From contig CANPDU010000008.1 of the NCBI GenBank assembly GCA_947573135.1, positions 1-64,000 of the forward strand: a DNA stretch of 64,000 bases, written 5' to 3'. The translations under genes and the position numbers were made by a program. The notes under the pieces are model-generated. The model worked only from the letters and a program-made list of their open reading frames with translations, searched no databases and had not been told where the DNA came from. Origin of the DNA: an uncultured Bacteroidales bacterium. GTDB lineage: Bacteria; Bacteroidota; Bacteroidia; Bacteroidales; Muribaculaceae. Of the stretch, positions 18,620 through 29,066 are shown piece after piece; positions within the stretch are counted from its first letter, which is position 1, and each line of letters starts with the position of its first letter.

Positions 18620-19399
18620 TCAGAATGCGTACCCGAATCCGAAATTAACATAGACCGGATACATATTGAAAGTAATTGTATTAAAATCGCTCTTAAAAAT
18701 ATTATTCAGTCCCCATGACAAATCGCCATAGACAATCAGATGCTTGAACGCCTTCCAGTCGACACCGGCCTGGATGCCGGTCTGGAATGTGGCCAAATCT
18801 TCCGAGAAATCATACGAGGCCTGGCTGTCGCCTTCGAACACAACCTTATTGCCGGTCGGATTATTTTCACGAAGATATCCGTCAAAGACGTGTCCGGAGA
18901 AATCTTTACCTGTCACAAAAGAAACATACGGTCCTAAACGCAATGCGACGCGGTGTGATACATTAAGAGCAGCCATAACGGGAATTGTCACCATTGTTTC
19001 CCTGAATTTTGTCTTTACGTGGCCTGTCCAATTGCCTTTTAGACGTTCGCCGCCGTCGCCGATGATCTCCATGCCGTAGTTCTTAACCCTTGCACGTGTT
19101 TCCATCGCTTTTGATTCGAGTTTCAGTCCGACAATTAAGCCCCATTTTTTATCCGCTCCGAACCATTTCTTCACATTTCCGCTTATCGAAAGGTTAATCG
19201 AAGGATTGAAACCTTCGATCTCGCGAATCTCGACAGGCAGAGGGATCGGTGTTGCACCGCCAATGCTCAATCCGGCGCGGACGTCGTATTCTAGTCCCAT
19301 CAGACTTGATTTAACGATACCGGGGGTATTGTCTTTCTGCGCCGACACGTTAAAAGCAAGCAAAACAGCGGCAATAAGGAAACATAACATTCTGTTCAT
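18620..19399 (-). CDS. PorT-like outer membrane beta-barrel protein
   Basis: Signal peptide; GLEYDVRAGLSIGG start; alternating beta-strand pattern; C-terminal YPVYVNFGFGYAF. Confidence 0.7.
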   Translation of the reverse strand: MNRMLCFLIAAVLLAFNVSAQKDNTPGIVKSSLMGLEYDVRAGLSIGGATPIPLPVEIREIEGFNPSINLSISGNVKKWFGADKKWGLIVGLKLESKAMETRARVKNYGMEIIGDGGERLKGNWTGHVKTKFRETMVTIPVMAALNVSHRVALRLGPYVSFVTGKDFSGHVFDGYLRENNPTGNKVVFEGDSQASYDFSEDLATFQTGIQAGVDWKAFKHLIVYGDLSWGLNNIFKSDFNTITFNMYPVYVNFGFGYAF

Positions 19400-19417
19400 A
19401 GTCTCAAAATGTTTTTT

Positions 19418-20563
19418 TTAGTCTTCGTCTTCTTTGAACTCAATCACAAGTTCATCAACCATCAGGACACTTCCAGGAGCGCCCTCAAACTGCGCTCCGT
19501 CTGCGCTCGAAGCACAGACAATAGCAAGATTGTAATTACCATTGGCAAGTTTTACAGGATCAACGGTCTTGCCCGGGCGGAAAACGAACGGGATATCAAA
19601 TTCTTTCCATCGGTCAGTAGAACGAGTGTCCGTGACTTCGGCCGTGGCAAGTATGTAAGGATTGTTGATATCAAGTGTATTGTTCCCGTCAAGGGTCGGT
19701 TTTTCAGGCGTTGACTCGTAGAAAACTGCATACAGAGCAAATTCGTCAATGCGGCCATTTACGGGAGACAATTTGTCGGGAGCGTTTTTATCAAGCTTAT
19801 AAAACACGTCTCCGGCCTTATATCTGAAATAACCGCGGAAACTTGTGGGCACATGGTCAAAGGGAACTCCGAAACGAGTAGCGCTCAACGGATCCATCAG
19901 CGCGTTCAAAGTCACAAACTGACCGAGGAAAAGGTTTCCGGCAGCGAGAGGTTTATTGAGTCTTTCGGCAAGCGAGCCTGTGCGCATAGTTTCAAGACGC
20001 GCACAACTGCCGATGTATCCGTCGGGATCCTGACGCGTCGGAAAGTCGGTGTACTGAGATCCGGCTCCAGTCAAAGAATATCCGGCATTGGCTGTAGCCC
20101 AGTCAAAAAGGGGATTTCCGTTGTCATCAAGTTCATAAAATACGTGGTATTTGCCGTCGGAGCTCAGCCTGACATGCTCCAGACCGGCTTTAAGGGTGCT
20201 GAGCGCAGAAGTGGTGGCTTCCACACGATAAGTCTTTTTCCAGACGCCGTCCTGAGATGTCACGGTATAATACTGGGGAGAGGTGAAGTCAAGATGTGTA
20301 CCGCTCTGAGGATCGATTGTCGCACCGGGTGTAAGAGTAAATTCCGGAGCCAGTGATGTGAGATCAGTTCCCTTGCGGAGCATCAGTATAATACGGTCGT
20401 TCTCAATCACCGGCTGTCGGTTAAGTATCGTCTGATCAAGCATACAACCGATTATATCAGCTTCAGCATTGGGAGCTTCATCACGGATACATGCAGTTGC
20501 AAATAATTCAGTCAGTAGAATTGCAACAATAACTTTGCATAGTCGCACTATAATTCTTACCAT
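19418..20563 (-). CDS. PCMD-like (putative carbohydrate metabolism domain) lipoprotein
   Basis: Lipobox LFATAC; GSCARLETMRTGSLAERLNKPLAAGNLFLGQF...RFGVPFDHVPTSFRGYFRYKAGDVFY resembles the PCMD domain. Confidence 0.65.
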   Translation of the reverse strand: MVRIIVRLCKVIVAILLTELFATACIRDEAPNAEADIIGCMLDQTILNRQPVIENDRIILMLRKGTDLTSLAPEFTLTPGATIDPQSGTHLDFTSPQYYTVTSQDGVWKKTYRVEATTSALSTLKAGLEHVRLSSDGKYHVFYELDDNGNPLFDWATANAGYSLTGAGSQYTDFPTRQDPDGYIGSCARLETMRTGSLAERLNKPLAAGNLFLGQFVTLNALMDPLSATRFGVPFDHVPTSFRGYFRYKAGDVFYKLDKNAPDKLSPVNGRIDEFALYAVFYESTPEKPTLDGNNTLDINNPYILATAEVTDTRSTDRWKEFDIPFVFRPGKTVDPVKLANGNYNLAIVCASSADGAQFEGAPGSVLMVDELVIEFKEDED

Positions 20564-20698
20564 TTGTACAGCAGCATAAGGATTATTGATTAACTTTTAT
20601 GGTGCAAAGATAGTTATATTTCCGCAAACATAACACTTTTATGTCGTTTTGATTACAGCGGAAGTGCAATTAAGCGTAAGAACGAGTTCATAGAATCA

Positions 20699-20734
20699 AC
20701 AAACGCCGTACCTGTTGAAAGGTATGGCGTTTGT
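20699..20734 (-). terminator. Hairpin at the end of the ribosomal superoperon (downstream of rplQ)
   Basis: ACAAACGCCGTACCT gttgaa AGGTATGGCGTTTGT, 15-bp stem with one G-U wobble. Confidence 0.65.
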
Positions 20735-20761
20735 CGAATATATGAGATTTGTTTCCGATTA

Positions 20762-21250
20762 TTACTCAGCAGCGGGTGTTTCGGCCGGAGTTTCAGCTGC
20801 GGGTGCTGCTTCTGCGACAGGAGCAGCTGCTTTTTTACGAGAGCGGCGTGTTGTCTTGGTCTTAGCCTCTTTTTTGTCCTTGAGCATATTTTCGTTATAG
20901 TCGACAAGCTCAATGAAGCAAGTTTTGGCGTTGTCACCGAGACGGTTTCCTGTTTTGAGGATACGGGTGTAGCCTCCGGGGCGGTCAGCGATCTTCTCAG
21001 CGATCTCACCAAAGAGGACTTTGACTGCTTCTTTGTTCTGAAGATAGCTGAAAACAAGGCGACGGTTTGACATGTTGTCGTTCTTAGCGCGGTTGATTAA
21101 TGGCTCGGCGTAGACACGGAGCGCTTTAGCCTTTGCAAGCGTCGTGTTGATGCGCTTGTGAAGGATAAGCGATATTGTCATGTTAGCGAGCAACGCATCG
21201 CGATGTGCTTTGGTGCGGCTAAGGTGGTTGAAATTTTTATTGTGTCTCAT
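20762..21250 (-). CDS. rplQ: 50S ribosomal protein L17
   Basis: [24 protein letters not shown]; Ala/Pro/Glu-rich C-terminal tail. Confidence 0.97.
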   Translation of the reverse strand: MRHNKNFNHLSRTKAHRDALLANMTISLILHKRINTTLAKAKALRVYAEPLINRAKNDNMSNRRLVFSYLQNKEAVKVLFGEIAEKIADRPGGYTRILKTGNRLGDNAKTCFIELVDYNENMLKDKKEAKTKTTRRSRKKAAAPVAEAAPAAETPAETPAAE

Positions 21251-21256
21251 CGTTTA

Positions 21257-22249
21257 TCAGTCTTTATCTAATTTATACTTTGAAATATCCATGCCGAATG
21301 ACAGGTTGAGGCTGGTAAGGAGTTCTTCAAGTTCGGTGAGCGATTTTTTACCGAAATTGCGGAACTTGAGCAGGTCGGTCTTGTTGAAAACAACGAGCTC
21401 AGCGAGAGTCTCTACCTCGGCACTCTTAAGGCAGTTGAGGGCACGAACAGAAAGGTTCATGTCAACCAGTTTAGACTTGAGAAGCTGGCGCATCTTGAGC
21501 ACTTCTTCGTCAAACTCTTCGTTGGAGTCAACCTCAGTTGTCTCGAGAGTGATCTTTTCGTCAGAGAAAACCATGAAGTGGTAGATAAGAATTTTGGCAG
21601 CCTCTTTAAGCGCGTCCTTGGGCAGAATTGTGCCGTTGGTCGTGATTTCGAGAATCAGTTTGTCGTAGTCAGTTTTCTGATCGACGCGGAAGTTTTCGAC
21701 AGCAAATTTGACATTGACAATCGGAGTGTAGATAGAGTCGATTGCGATCACATCAACTTCGTCGTTGGGGTTCTGATTTTCTTCGGCAGGCACCCAGCTT
21801 CGGCCTTTGTTGATGGTCAAAACAATAGTAAAACTTGCGCCCGGATCCAAATGACAGATGACAAGTTCGGGATTCATAACCTCGAAGCCACTGAGAGCCT
21901 TGCCAATGTCACCGGCCGTAAACTCCTGAGTACCTGACACGGTTATGGTCGTTTTTTCGAAGTCTGTATCCTCAACGATCTGTTTGAGATTTACCTGTTT
22001 TAGATTAAGGATAATGCCGCTGACATCTTCCTTAACACCGGGTATAGTGTCAAATTCGTGTTTAACGCCGTCAATCTTGATAGATGAAATCGCATATCCC
22101 TCAAGAGAGTTGAGGAGCACACGACGGAGAGCGTTTCCTACGGTTGCACCATAGCCGGGTTCCAAAGGCTTCAACTCAAATTTGCCGTAGAAGTTGTCGG
22201 CTTCCAACATGAGGACCTTGTCAGGTTTTTGGAATGCTATAATAGCCAT
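21257..22249 (-). CDS. rpoA: DNA-directed RNA polymerase subunit alpha
   Basis: [39 protein letters not shown]-terminal alpha-CTD. Confidence 0.97.
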   Translation of the reverse strand: MAIIAFQKPDKVLMLEADNFYGKFELKPLEPGYGATVGNALRRVLLNSLEGYAISSIKIDGVKHEFDTIPGVKEDVSGIILNLKQVNLKQIVEDTDFEKTTITVSGTQEFTAGDIGKALSGFEVMNPELVICHLDPGASFTIVLTINKGRSWVPAEENQNPNDEVDVIAIDSIYTPIVNVKFAVENFRVDQKTDYDKLILEITTNGTILPKDALKEAAKILIYHFMVFSDEKITLETTEVDSNEEFDEEVLKMRQLLKSKLVDMNLSVRALNCLKSAEVETLAELVVFNKTDLLKFRNFGKKSLTELEELLTSLNLSFGMDISKYKLDKD

Positions 22250-22272
22250 GGATCTGATTGTTTTATAAGTTA

Positions 22273-22878
22273 TTACTTAGAGTACAACTCGACGATGAGC
22301 TGCTCTTTGATGTTCTCGGGGATATCTTCACGGGCGGGAACGTGGAGAAGTTTACCAGCCTTCAGAGATTCGTCCCATTCGATCCAGGGGTATTTGCTGT
22401 GGTTGAAACCAGCGAGCGCATCAGCAATAACTTCGAGAGATTTAGATTTTTCACGCACGCCGACAACGTCGCCGGGCTTAACCTGATAAGACGCGATATT
22501 GACAACATCACCGTTAACGGTAATGTGGCGGTGGAGAACCAGCTGGCGCGCAGCAGCTCGGGTGGGAGCGATGCCGAGACGGAATACTACATTGTCGAGA
22601 CGCGATTCGAGAAGCTGGAGAAGGATCTCACCGGTGATACCTTTGAGGCTCGAAGCTTTTTCGAAAAGGTTGCGGAACTGACGTTCGAGCACTCCGTAAG
22701 TGTATTTAGCTTTTTGTTTTTCGCGGAGCTGAACGCCATATTCAGAAGTCTTGCGACGGCGGTTTGCGCCATGCTGCCCGGGGGGGAAGTTACGGCGCTG
22801 GAGCACTTTGTCAGCACCGAAAATTGGTTCGCCGAATTTGCGTGCGATTTTGGTCTTAGGACCTGTGTATCTTGCCAT
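22273..22878 (-). CDS. rpsD: 30S ribosomal protein S4
   Basis: [22 protein letters not shown]4 RNA-binding domain. Confidence 0.97.
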   Translation of the reverse strand: MARYTGPKTKIARKFGEPIFGADKVLQRRNFPPGQHGANRRRKTSEYGVQLREKQKAKYTYGVLERQFRNLFEKASSLKGITGEILLQLLESRLDNVVFRLGIAPTRAAARQLVLHRHITVNGDVVNIASYQVKPGDVVGVREKSKSLEVIADALAGFNHSKYPWIEWDESLKAGKLLHVPAREDIPENIKEQLIVELYSK

Positions 22879-22948
22879 TTTAGTTTAAATCAGTTAGTTA
22901 ATGAGACATTTCGATCTGACGTCAATCAAGGCCTTTTAGTGCAGCCGC

Positions 22949-23011
22949 GACCATAGAGAGGTGATAAAAATTATGGTCTATTCACGTTTGACCTTTGCGT
23001 CGTGCGGTCAA
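22949..23011 (-). promoter_or_regulatory. Structured rpsK-rpsD spacer (candidate S4 autoregulatory leader)
   Basis: GACCATA...TATGGTC 7-bp stem (22949-22978) and TTGACC...GGTCAA 6-bp stem (22988-23011) in a ~200-nt spacer. Confidence 0.4.
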
Positions 23012-23080
23012 GCCGCCTGAAAGTCCCGGGAAATTGGAGATAAAATATTACTAAAAGTCGAAAGCAGAGTTGACTGATAA

Positions 23081-23470
23081 TTAAACTCTTCTTCTCTTAG
23101 GCGGACGGCAACCGTTATGCGGAAGCGGAGTAACGTCGATAATCTCGACTACTTCGATGCCTGCGCCGTGTATAGTTCGGATAGCAGATTCGCGACCGTT
23201 ACCGGGACCTTTGACATAAGCTTTGACTTTGCGGAGACCGAGATCGAACGCGACTTTAGCGCAATCCTGAGCTGCCATCTGAGCAGCGTAGGGGGTATTC
23301 TTCTTTGAACCGCGGAAGCCCATTTTACCGGCAGAGGACCAGGAGATTACCTGACCTTCGCTGTTGGCTAAGCACACGATAATGTTGTTGAAAGATGAGT
23401 GAACGTGAAGTTGACCTTCAGCAGTAACTTTGACGTTTCTCTTCTTTGCTGCGACTGTCTTTTTTGCCAT
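23081..23470 (-). CDS. rpsK: 30S ribosomal protein S11
   Basis: [45 protein letters not shown]. Confidence 0.97.
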   Translation of the reverse strand: MAKKTVAAKKRNVKVTAEGQLHVHSSFNNIIVCLANSEGQVISWSSAGKMGFRGSKKNTPYAAQMAAQDCAKVAFDLGLRKVKAYVKGPGNGRESAIRTIHGAGIEVVEIIDVTPLPHNGCRPPKRRRV

Positions 23471-23479
23471 AATTCAATA

Positions 23480-23860
23480 TTATTTAGTAGCTTTCTTCTT
23501 GTTAGCAACGGTTTTCTTGCGTCCCTTACGGGTACGAGCATTATTCTTTGTCGACTGACCGCGTACGGGAAGTCCGTTACGGTGACGGATGCCGCGATAG
23601 CAACCGATGTCCATCAGACGTTTGATATTGAGCTGGATTTCGCTGCGGAGATCACCTTCGACCTTATAGTCGCTGCCGATGACTTCGCGCACTTTCGCAG
23701 CCTGCTCGTCGGTCCAGTCTTTGACTTTGATATTGACGTCAACACCAGCCTTCTCAAGAATAGATTTGGCTGCGCTGCGACCGATGCCGAAGATATAAGT
23801 CAAGGCGATTTCACCTCTTTTGTTTTGGGGGAGGTCAACTCCCACGATTCTTACTGCCAT
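23480..23860 (-). CDS. rpsM: 30S ribosomal protein S13
   Basis: [49 protein letters not shown]. Confidence 0.97.
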   Translation of the reverse strand: MAVRIVGVDLPQNKRGEIALTYIFGIGRSAAKSILEKAGVDVNIKVKDWTDEQAAKVREVIGSDYKVEGDLRSEIQLNIKRLMDIGCYRGIRHRNGLPVRGQSTKNNARTRKGRKKTVANKKKATK

Positions 23861-23897
23861 AAATTACGTATTATTTTTTCTGCAAAAATAATAAAAA

Positions 23898-24014
23898 TTA
23901 TCCTTGACGTTGTTTGTACTTAGGGTTTTTCTTGTTAATCACGTAGAGACGTCCCTTACGACGGACAATCTTGCTGTCGGGGGTGCGTTTTTTGATTGAA
24001 GCTCTGACTTTCAT
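23898..24014 (-). CDS. rpmJ: 50S ribosomal protein L36 (missing from the ORF track)
   Basis: Manual translation [38 protein letters not shown]. Confidence 0.95.
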   Translation of the reverse strand: MKVRASIKKRTPDSKIVRRKGRLYVINKKNPKYKQRQG

Positions 24015-24040
24015 ATCTTTTAGTAGTTTTGATTTTAAGA

Positions 24041-24259
24041 TTATTTGTAACGGAATGCAATCCGGCCTTTTGAAAGATCGTAGGGCGACATTTCGACACG
24101 CACCTTATCGCCGGGCAGGATTTTAATATAGTGCATACGCATCTTGCCGGAGATATGGGCTGTGATTTCGTGGCCGTTTTCAAGTTCAACACGGAACATT
24201 GCGTTGGACAGTGCTTCGACGATAGTTCCGTCTTGTTCGATTGCTGCTTGTTTTGCCAT
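24041..24259 (-). CDS. infA: Translation initiation factor IF-1
   Basis: [67 protein letters not shown]. Confidence 0.97.
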   Translation of the reverse strand: MAKQAAIEQDGTIVEALSNAMFRVELENGHEITAHISGKMRMHYIKILPGDKVRVEMSPYDLSKGRIAFRYK

Positions 24260-24268
24260 ATTATCGGG

Positions 24269-25051
24269 TTAAATAAATCTATCTGTTAATACTTCCTGGA
24301 TATAGTCGAATGTTGTCATGATCTCGACATGGTCACCGATCACTGCGAGTGTGTGCTCGTAATGAGCCGAAGGCCGGCGGTCTTTTGTGCGACATGTCCA
24401 GCCGTCGCGCTCAATCACGATGTTGCGGCTGCCCATATTGATCATCGGTTCGATGCAGATACACATACCGTTACGTATCACAGGACCTATACCGCGCCGC
24501 CCGTAGTTGGGCACTTCGGGAGATTCGTGCATGCTGCGTCCGATACCATGGCCGCACATTTCGCGAACGACAGAGTAACCGCGGTGTTCACAATATGTCT
24601 GGATGGCATTTGCAATATCACCTATACGGTGACCGGGGCGGCAAGCCTCGATGCCGACGTAGAGTGACTCTTTAGTGGTCTTGCATAGCTGCAGGACCTT
24701 CGGATCGACTTCTCCTACGGGAAAAGTGTAGCAAGAATCGCCCATAAAGCCATCTTTTTCAACGACGGTATCAATTCCTATAATATCGCCTTCGCGAAGA
24801 GCATAGTTGGAAGGGAAACCATGTACGACGGTCTCATTGACTTCGATACACAGAGTGCCCGGAAAACCTTCATATCCGAGACAGGCAGGCCGACCGCCAT
24901 TGTCGCGAATAAATTCGCGGGCAATGGAGTCGAGCTTTAGTGTCGTTACGCCGGGAGCAATCCATCGCGCTACCTCGCCGAGAGTTCGGCTGACGAGCGT
25001 AGTCGCCTCGCGCATAATTTCGATTTCTTCCGGAGTCTTCAGATAGATCAT
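24269..25051 (-). CDS. map: Type I methionyl aminopeptidase
   Basis: IYLKTPEEIEIMREA; VVHGFPS; GHGIGRSMHESPEVPNYG. Confidence 0.96.
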   Translation of the reverse strand: MIYLKTPEEIEIMREATTLVSRTLGEVARWIAPGVTTLKLDSIAREFIRDNGGRPACLGYEGFPGTLCIEVNETVVHGFPSNYALREGDIIGIDTVVEKDGFMGDSCYTFPVGEVDPKVLQLCKTTKESLYVGIEACRPGHRIGDIANAIQTYCEHRGYSVVREMCGHGIGRSMHESPEVPNYGRRGIGPVIRNGMCICIEPMINMGSRNIVIERDGWTCRTKDRRPSAHYEHTLAVIGDHVEIMTTFDYIQEVLTDRFI

Positions 25052-25081
25052 TATATTTGACTTAATAATGTAGCGTTACGG

Positions 25082-26431
25082 TTAATATGCCTGACCTGTC
25101 GTACGGCCTTTGATTTTGCCGTCTTTCATGAGGCCGTCATAATGGTGCATCATCAGATGTGACTCTACCTGCTGGAGAGTGTCGAGGACGACACCGACCA
25201 TGATCAGGAGCGATGTTCCGCCGAAGAACTGAGCGAAGTTCTGGCTGATGCCGAAGAAACGGGCAAAAGCGGGAAGTATCGCCACAATACCAAGGAAGAG
25301 TGATCCGGGGAGAGTGATGCGTGACATGATGGCATCAAGATATTCGGCTGTTTTCTTGCCGGGTTTTACGCCGGGGATGAAGCCGTTGTTGCGTTTGAGG
25401 TTCTCGGCCATATCGGTGGGACGCACTGTGATGGCTGTGTAGAAGTAGGTGAACGCAACGATCAGAATGAAGAATACAATATTATACCAGATGCTGTTGA
25501 TGTCGGTAAAGGCCTGGAGAAAGCCAGTCTCGCCGCCACGGAAACCAGCAAGTGTCATGGGGATGAACATGATGGCCTGAGCGAAGATGATAGGCATTAC
25601 GCCGGCAGCATTTACCTTGAGGGGGATGTATTGCCGTGCGCCTCCGTACTGACGGTTGCCGACGATACGTTTGGCATACTGCACGGGAACTTTGCGTGTT
25701 CCCTGTACGAGCAGAACAGCACCGACTGTAACAGCGAAAAGGAGAATGATCTCGACGATGAACATTACGAGACCGCCCTGGCTTCCCGTTGTTCCGGGCA
25801 GACGGCTTGTAAATTCATAGAAGAGGGCTCCCGGGAGACGCGCGATTATACCTACAAGGATAATGAACGAAATACCATTGCCGATGCCACGGTCAGTGAT
25901 GCGTTCGCCAAGCCACATGATGAACATAGAGCCGGCAGCAAGGATGACTGTGAGGTAAACGTAAGTCCATAGTCCTAATGACATAACGTGGGCATTAGCA
26001 GCGCCGTTGACCTGAAGCTGAAGGTTGGCGAGATAAGCCGGAGCCTGAAGGATAAGAATCAGGACAGTCAGATAACGGGTGTACTGGTTGAGTTTCTGAC
26101 GTCCGCTTTCTCCTTCGCGTTGCATTTTTTGGAATGACGGCAGGATCATGCCGCAAAGCTGCACCACAATTGACGCGGTGATGTAGGGCATGATACCCAG
26201 AGCGAATATAGATGCCTGGGAGAATGCGCCGCCGGAGAACATATCGAGGAGCTGCATCAGACCGCTCTTGTTTGTGAAGTTTGCAAGTGCGTCGATGTCA
26301 GAAGGAGAGATTCCGGGAAGCACGACGTAACACCCAAGTCGGTATACGAGTACCAACAAGAGTGTCACGAGGATGCGTTTGCGGAGCTCTTCGATCGTCC
26401 AGATATTCTTAAAAGTTTGAACGAGACCCAT
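25082..26431 (-). CDS. secY: Protein translocase subunit SecY
   Basis: Multi-TM protein; FALGIMPYITASIVVQLC; GIGNGISFIILVGI. Confidence 0.97.
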   Translation of the reverse strand: MGLVQTFKNIWTIEELRKRILVTLLLVLVYRLGCYVVLPGISPSDIDALANFTNKSGLMQLLDMFSGGAFSQASIFALGIMPYITASIVVQLCGMILPSFQKMQREGESGRQKLNQYTRYLTVLILILQAPAYLANLQLQVNGAANAHVMSLGLWTYVYLTVILAAGSMFIMWLGERITDRGIGNGISFIILVGIIARLPGALFYEFTSRLPGTTGSQGGLVMFIVEIILLFAVTVGAVLLVQGTRKVPVQYAKRIVGNRQYGGARQYIPLKVNAAGVMPIIFAQAIMFIPMTLAGFRGGETGFLQAFTDINSIWYNIVFFILIVAFTYFYTAITVRPTDMAENLKRNNGFIPGVKPGKKTAEYLDAIMSRITLPGSLFLGIVAILPAFARFFGISQNFAQFFGGTSLLIMVGVVLDTLQQVESHLMMHHYDGLMKDGKIKGRTTGQAY

Positions 26432-26436
26432 TATAA

Positions 26437-26883
26437 TCAGATTTTATTGATTGAGCCGCCTGCGGCTTCGATAGCTGCCTGAGCCGCAGCAGAGAATGCA
26501 TTGGCTTCGACTGTGAGAGCTCGTTTCACCGAACCGTTGGCGAGGATCTTGACGAGCTGGTTGCGGTTGATGTAGCCGGCAGCGCGGAGCTCTTCGAGTC
26601 CGACTTTCTGAAGGTTTTTAGCTTCAGCAAGTGCGTCGATAAGGTCGAGATTGATCGCTTTGTATTCGACACGGTTGATATTTTTGAAGCCGAATTTAGG
26701 AAGACGGCGCTGGAGTGGCATCTGACCGCCTTCGAAACCGATCTTGCGTGAGTAACCGGAGCGTGATTTCGCACCTTTGTGACCGCGGGTCGATGTACCA
26801 CCTTTGCCGGAACCGGGTCCGCGGCCGATGCGAGTGCTGCGTTTAACGGAACCTACGGCAGGCTGTAAATTACTTAAGTCCAT
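26437..26883 (-). CDS. rplO: 50S ribosomal protein L15
   Basis: RIGRGPGSGKGGTSTRGHKGAKSRSG. Confidence 0.97.
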   Translation of the reverse strand: MDLSNLQPAVGSVKRSTRIGRGPGSGKGGTSTRGHKGAKSRSGYSRKIGFEGGQMPLQRRLPKFGFKNINRVEYKAINLDLIDALAEAKNLQKVGLEELRAAGYINRNQLVKILANGSVKRALTVEANAFSAAAQAAIEAAGGSINKI

Positions 26884-26898
26884 AGTAGTTGTGAGATA

Positions 26899-27078
26899 TT
26901 AAGCGTTGGTCACTTGAACCAAATGACGAACTTTGTTAACCATTCCGATCACAGAGGGGGTGTCTTCTTTCACCACCGAGTGATTCATTTTCTTAAGGCC
27001 GAGTGCGTCGAGAGTGCGTTTCTGCACAGCGGGACAGTTGATGCGGCTTTTTATCTGAGTGATTTTAATCTTAGCCAT
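26899..27078 (-). CDS. rpmD: 50S ribosomal protein L30 (missing from the ORF track)
   Basis: Manual translation MAKIKITQIKSRINCPAVQKRTLDALGLKKMNHSVVKEDTPSVIGMVNKVRHLVQVTNA*. Confidence 0.95.
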   Translation of the reverse strand: MAKIKITQIKSRINCPAVQKRTLDALGLKKMNHSVVKEDTPSVIGMVNKVRHLVQVTNA

Positions 27079-27098
27079 TTTGAAATAGTCGTTAAGGG

Positions 27099-27617
27099 TT
27101 AGCCTTTGAATACTTGTTCGACAGATATGCCACGGTTCTGTGCGACGGTAGCGGGAGAACGCATTTCGTCGAGAGCGGCGATAGTTGCCTTAACAAGGTT
27201 GTGGGGGTTAGACGATCCCTTTGATTTGGCGAGGACGTCGGTAATGCCGACGCTTTCAAGAACGGCACGCATAGCGCCACCGGCCTTCACGCCTGTACCG
27301 TGAGAGGCGGGTTTCAGTATGATACGTGAGCCACCGAACTTGGCAACCTGCTCGTGGGGGATTGTACCTTTGTTGACGGGCACTTTGATGAGGTTTTTCT
27401 TGGCAGCCTCAACGCCTTTGGCGATAGCGGCCTGCACTTCGTTTGCTTTACCGAGGCCCCAACCGACGATGCCGTTTTCGTTGCCTACGACAACAATTGC
27501 GGCGAATGTGAATGTACGGCCACCTTTGGTCACTTTGGTCACACGGTTGATTGCAACGAGACGATCTTTGAGTTCGAGATCGTTTGTGGTCTTAACTCTG
27601 TTGTTTCTTTTTGCCAT
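27099..27617 (-). CDS. rpsE: 30S ribosomal protein S5
   Basis: [26 protein letters not shown]...[15 protein letters not shown]. Start set at the second Met of the track ORF (MAKRNN). Confidence 0.97.
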   Translation of the reverse strand: MAKRNNRVKTTNDLELKDRLVAINRVTKVTKGGRTFTFAAIVVVGNENGIVGWGLGKANEVQAAIAKGVEAAKKNLIKVPVNKGTIPHEQVAKFGGSRIILKPASHGTGVKAGGAMRAVLESVGITDVLAKSKGSSNPHNLVKATIAALDEMRSPATVAQNRGISVEQVFKG

Positions 27618-27623
27618 GATCAA

Positions 27624-27965
27624 TTAGAATTTAAGTCCGCCGTTGCGTGCAGCATCAGCCAACGATTTAACACGACCGTGGAAGAGATATCCGTTGCGGT
27701 CAAAAACGACTTCAGTGATTCCGGCTTCGAGAGCTTTCTTAGCGATTGCTTCTCCAACCTTAGCAGCGATTTCAGATTTTGTGCCTTCGGCGATGCCTTT
27801 AGATGATGTAGCCACGAGAGTCACACCGGCGAGATCGTCGATAAGCTGAACGTAGATCTGCTTGTTGCTGCGGAAGACAGTCATGCGCGGACGGGCTGCG
27901 GTACCGGAGATTTTGCCGCGAATGCGAGTCTTGATTTTGTTTCTTCTTTGTATCTTAGATATCAT
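27624..27965 (-). CDS. rplR: 50S ribosomal protein L18
   Basis: [32 protein letters not shown]. Confidence 0.97.
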   Translation of the reverse strand: MISKIQRRNKIKTRIRGKISGTAARPRMTVFRSNKQIYVQLIDDLAGVTLVATSSKGIAEGTKSEIAAKVGEAIAKKALEAGITEVVFDRNGYLFHGRVKSLADAARNGGLKF

Positions 27966-27978
27966 GATTGGATCTTAT

Positions 27979-28539
27979 TTATTTGGCACCAGCCGATTTA
28001 CCAGATTTACGACGAATAATTTCGCCAACAAACTTGATACCTTTGCCCTTGTAAGGCTCGGGTTTGCGGAGTGAGCGTATTTTAGCGCACACCTGACCGA
28101 GGAGCTGCTTGTCATCGCTCTCGAGTATGATGAGCGGGTTTTTGTTACGCTCGGTCTTAGCTTCGACCTTTACTTCGGGCGGGAGTTTGATATATATTGC
28201 GTGAGAGAATCCGAGCGAGAGTTCGAGCACCTGTCCGGTAGCTGCCGCACGGTAACCTACGCCAACTAATTCCATTTCTTTGCGATAGCCTTCCGACACA
28301 CCGACAACCATGTTGTGGATAAGTGCGCGATAAAGACCGTGCTGAGCGCGGTGTTCGCGGTCGTCAGAGGGACGTGTCACAACAACGTGGCCGTCTTCTA
28401 CAGCGACATGGATATCGGGATTTACGGTCTGCTGAAGCGTGCCTTTGGGACCTTTAACTGTTACGGTGTTGGTTTTATCATCAACCTTAACTTCAACTCC
28501 TTTGGGGAGCGCGATGGGGGCTTTACCTATTCTTGACAT
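27979..28539 (-). CDS. rplF: 50S ribosomal protein L6
   Basis: MSRIGKAPIALPKGVEV...EPYKGKGIKFVGEIIRRKSGKS. Confidence 0.97.
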   Translation of the reverse strand: MSRIGKAPIALPKGVEVKVDDKTNTVTVKGPKGTLQQTVNPDIHVAVEDGHVVVTRPSDDREHRAQHGLYRALIHNMVVGVSEGYRKEMELVGVGYRAAATGQVLELSLGFSHAIYIKLPPEVKVEAKTERNKNPLIILESDDKQLLGQVCAKIRSLRKPEPYKGKGIKFVGEIIRRKSGKSAGAK

Positions 28540-28561
28540 ATCTTATTTCCTCCTTGGTTGA

Positions 28562-28960
28562 TTAGTAAACATAACAGAGCACTTCGCCGCCAATCTTGAG
28601 GTCGGCAGCCTTTTTGTTTGTCATCACGCCTTTTGATGTTGAAAGGATCGCGATGCCAAGACCGTTGAGAACTCGGGGCATATCTTTGTAGCCAGTGTAC
28701 TGGCGCAGACCGGGACGCGAAACGCGCTTGAGGTCTTTGATAGCGTTGACACGATCAACGGGATCGTATTTTAGAGCGATCTTGATAGTGCCTGCGGGGG
28801 TTTCACCCTCTATAAACTTATAGTTAAGAATATAGCCTTGTTCAAAAAGAATCTTAGTGATTTCTTTTTTCAAGTTTGAGGCCGGCACCTCTACCACACG
28901 GTGGTTGGCTTTGATTGCATTCCTCAATCTTGTGAGATAATCTGCTATTGGATCAGTCAT
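28562..28960 (-). CDS. rpsH: 30S ribosomal protein S8
   Basis: MTDPIADYLTRLRNA...GIAILSTSKGVMTNKKA...GEVLCYVY. Confidence 0.97.
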   Translation of the reverse strand: MTDPIADYLTRLRNAIKANHRVVEVPASNLKKEITKILFEQGYILNYKFIEGETPAGTIKIALKYDPVDRVNAIKDLKRVSRPGLRQYTGYKDMPRVLNGLGIAILSTSKGVMTNKKAADLKIGGEVLCYVY

Positions 28961-29066
28961 TTTGATTTTTGTTTAAATTGATTGGGCATTCCCAACAATA
29001 TTTAATACTCTCTGAGTTGATGTTTGATGATCATCGATCAATAAGAAAGCAAACGGGGAGAGGTAT

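Noticed and set aside
20762-20860. Ala/Pro/Glu-rich repeat at the L17 C-terminus as a possible tandem repeat element
   Set aside because: Short low-complexity tail, as I recall common in Bacteroidetes L17; not a DNA repeat array.
22258-22956. 232-aa plus-strand ORF antisense to rpsD
   Set aside because: Overlaps a highly conserved ribosomal protein gene; typical codon-bias shadow.
23399-23923. 174-aa plus ORF over rpsM/rpsK, and similar antisense ORFs across the ribosomal operon
   Set aside because: Complementary shadows of ribosomal genes without independent signals.
28961-29066. 106-nt rpsN-rpsH spacer with TTGGG-catt-CCCAA and GATGATCATC dyads
   Set aside because: Stems are short and could arise by chance; too weak to call a regulatory RNA without alignment.
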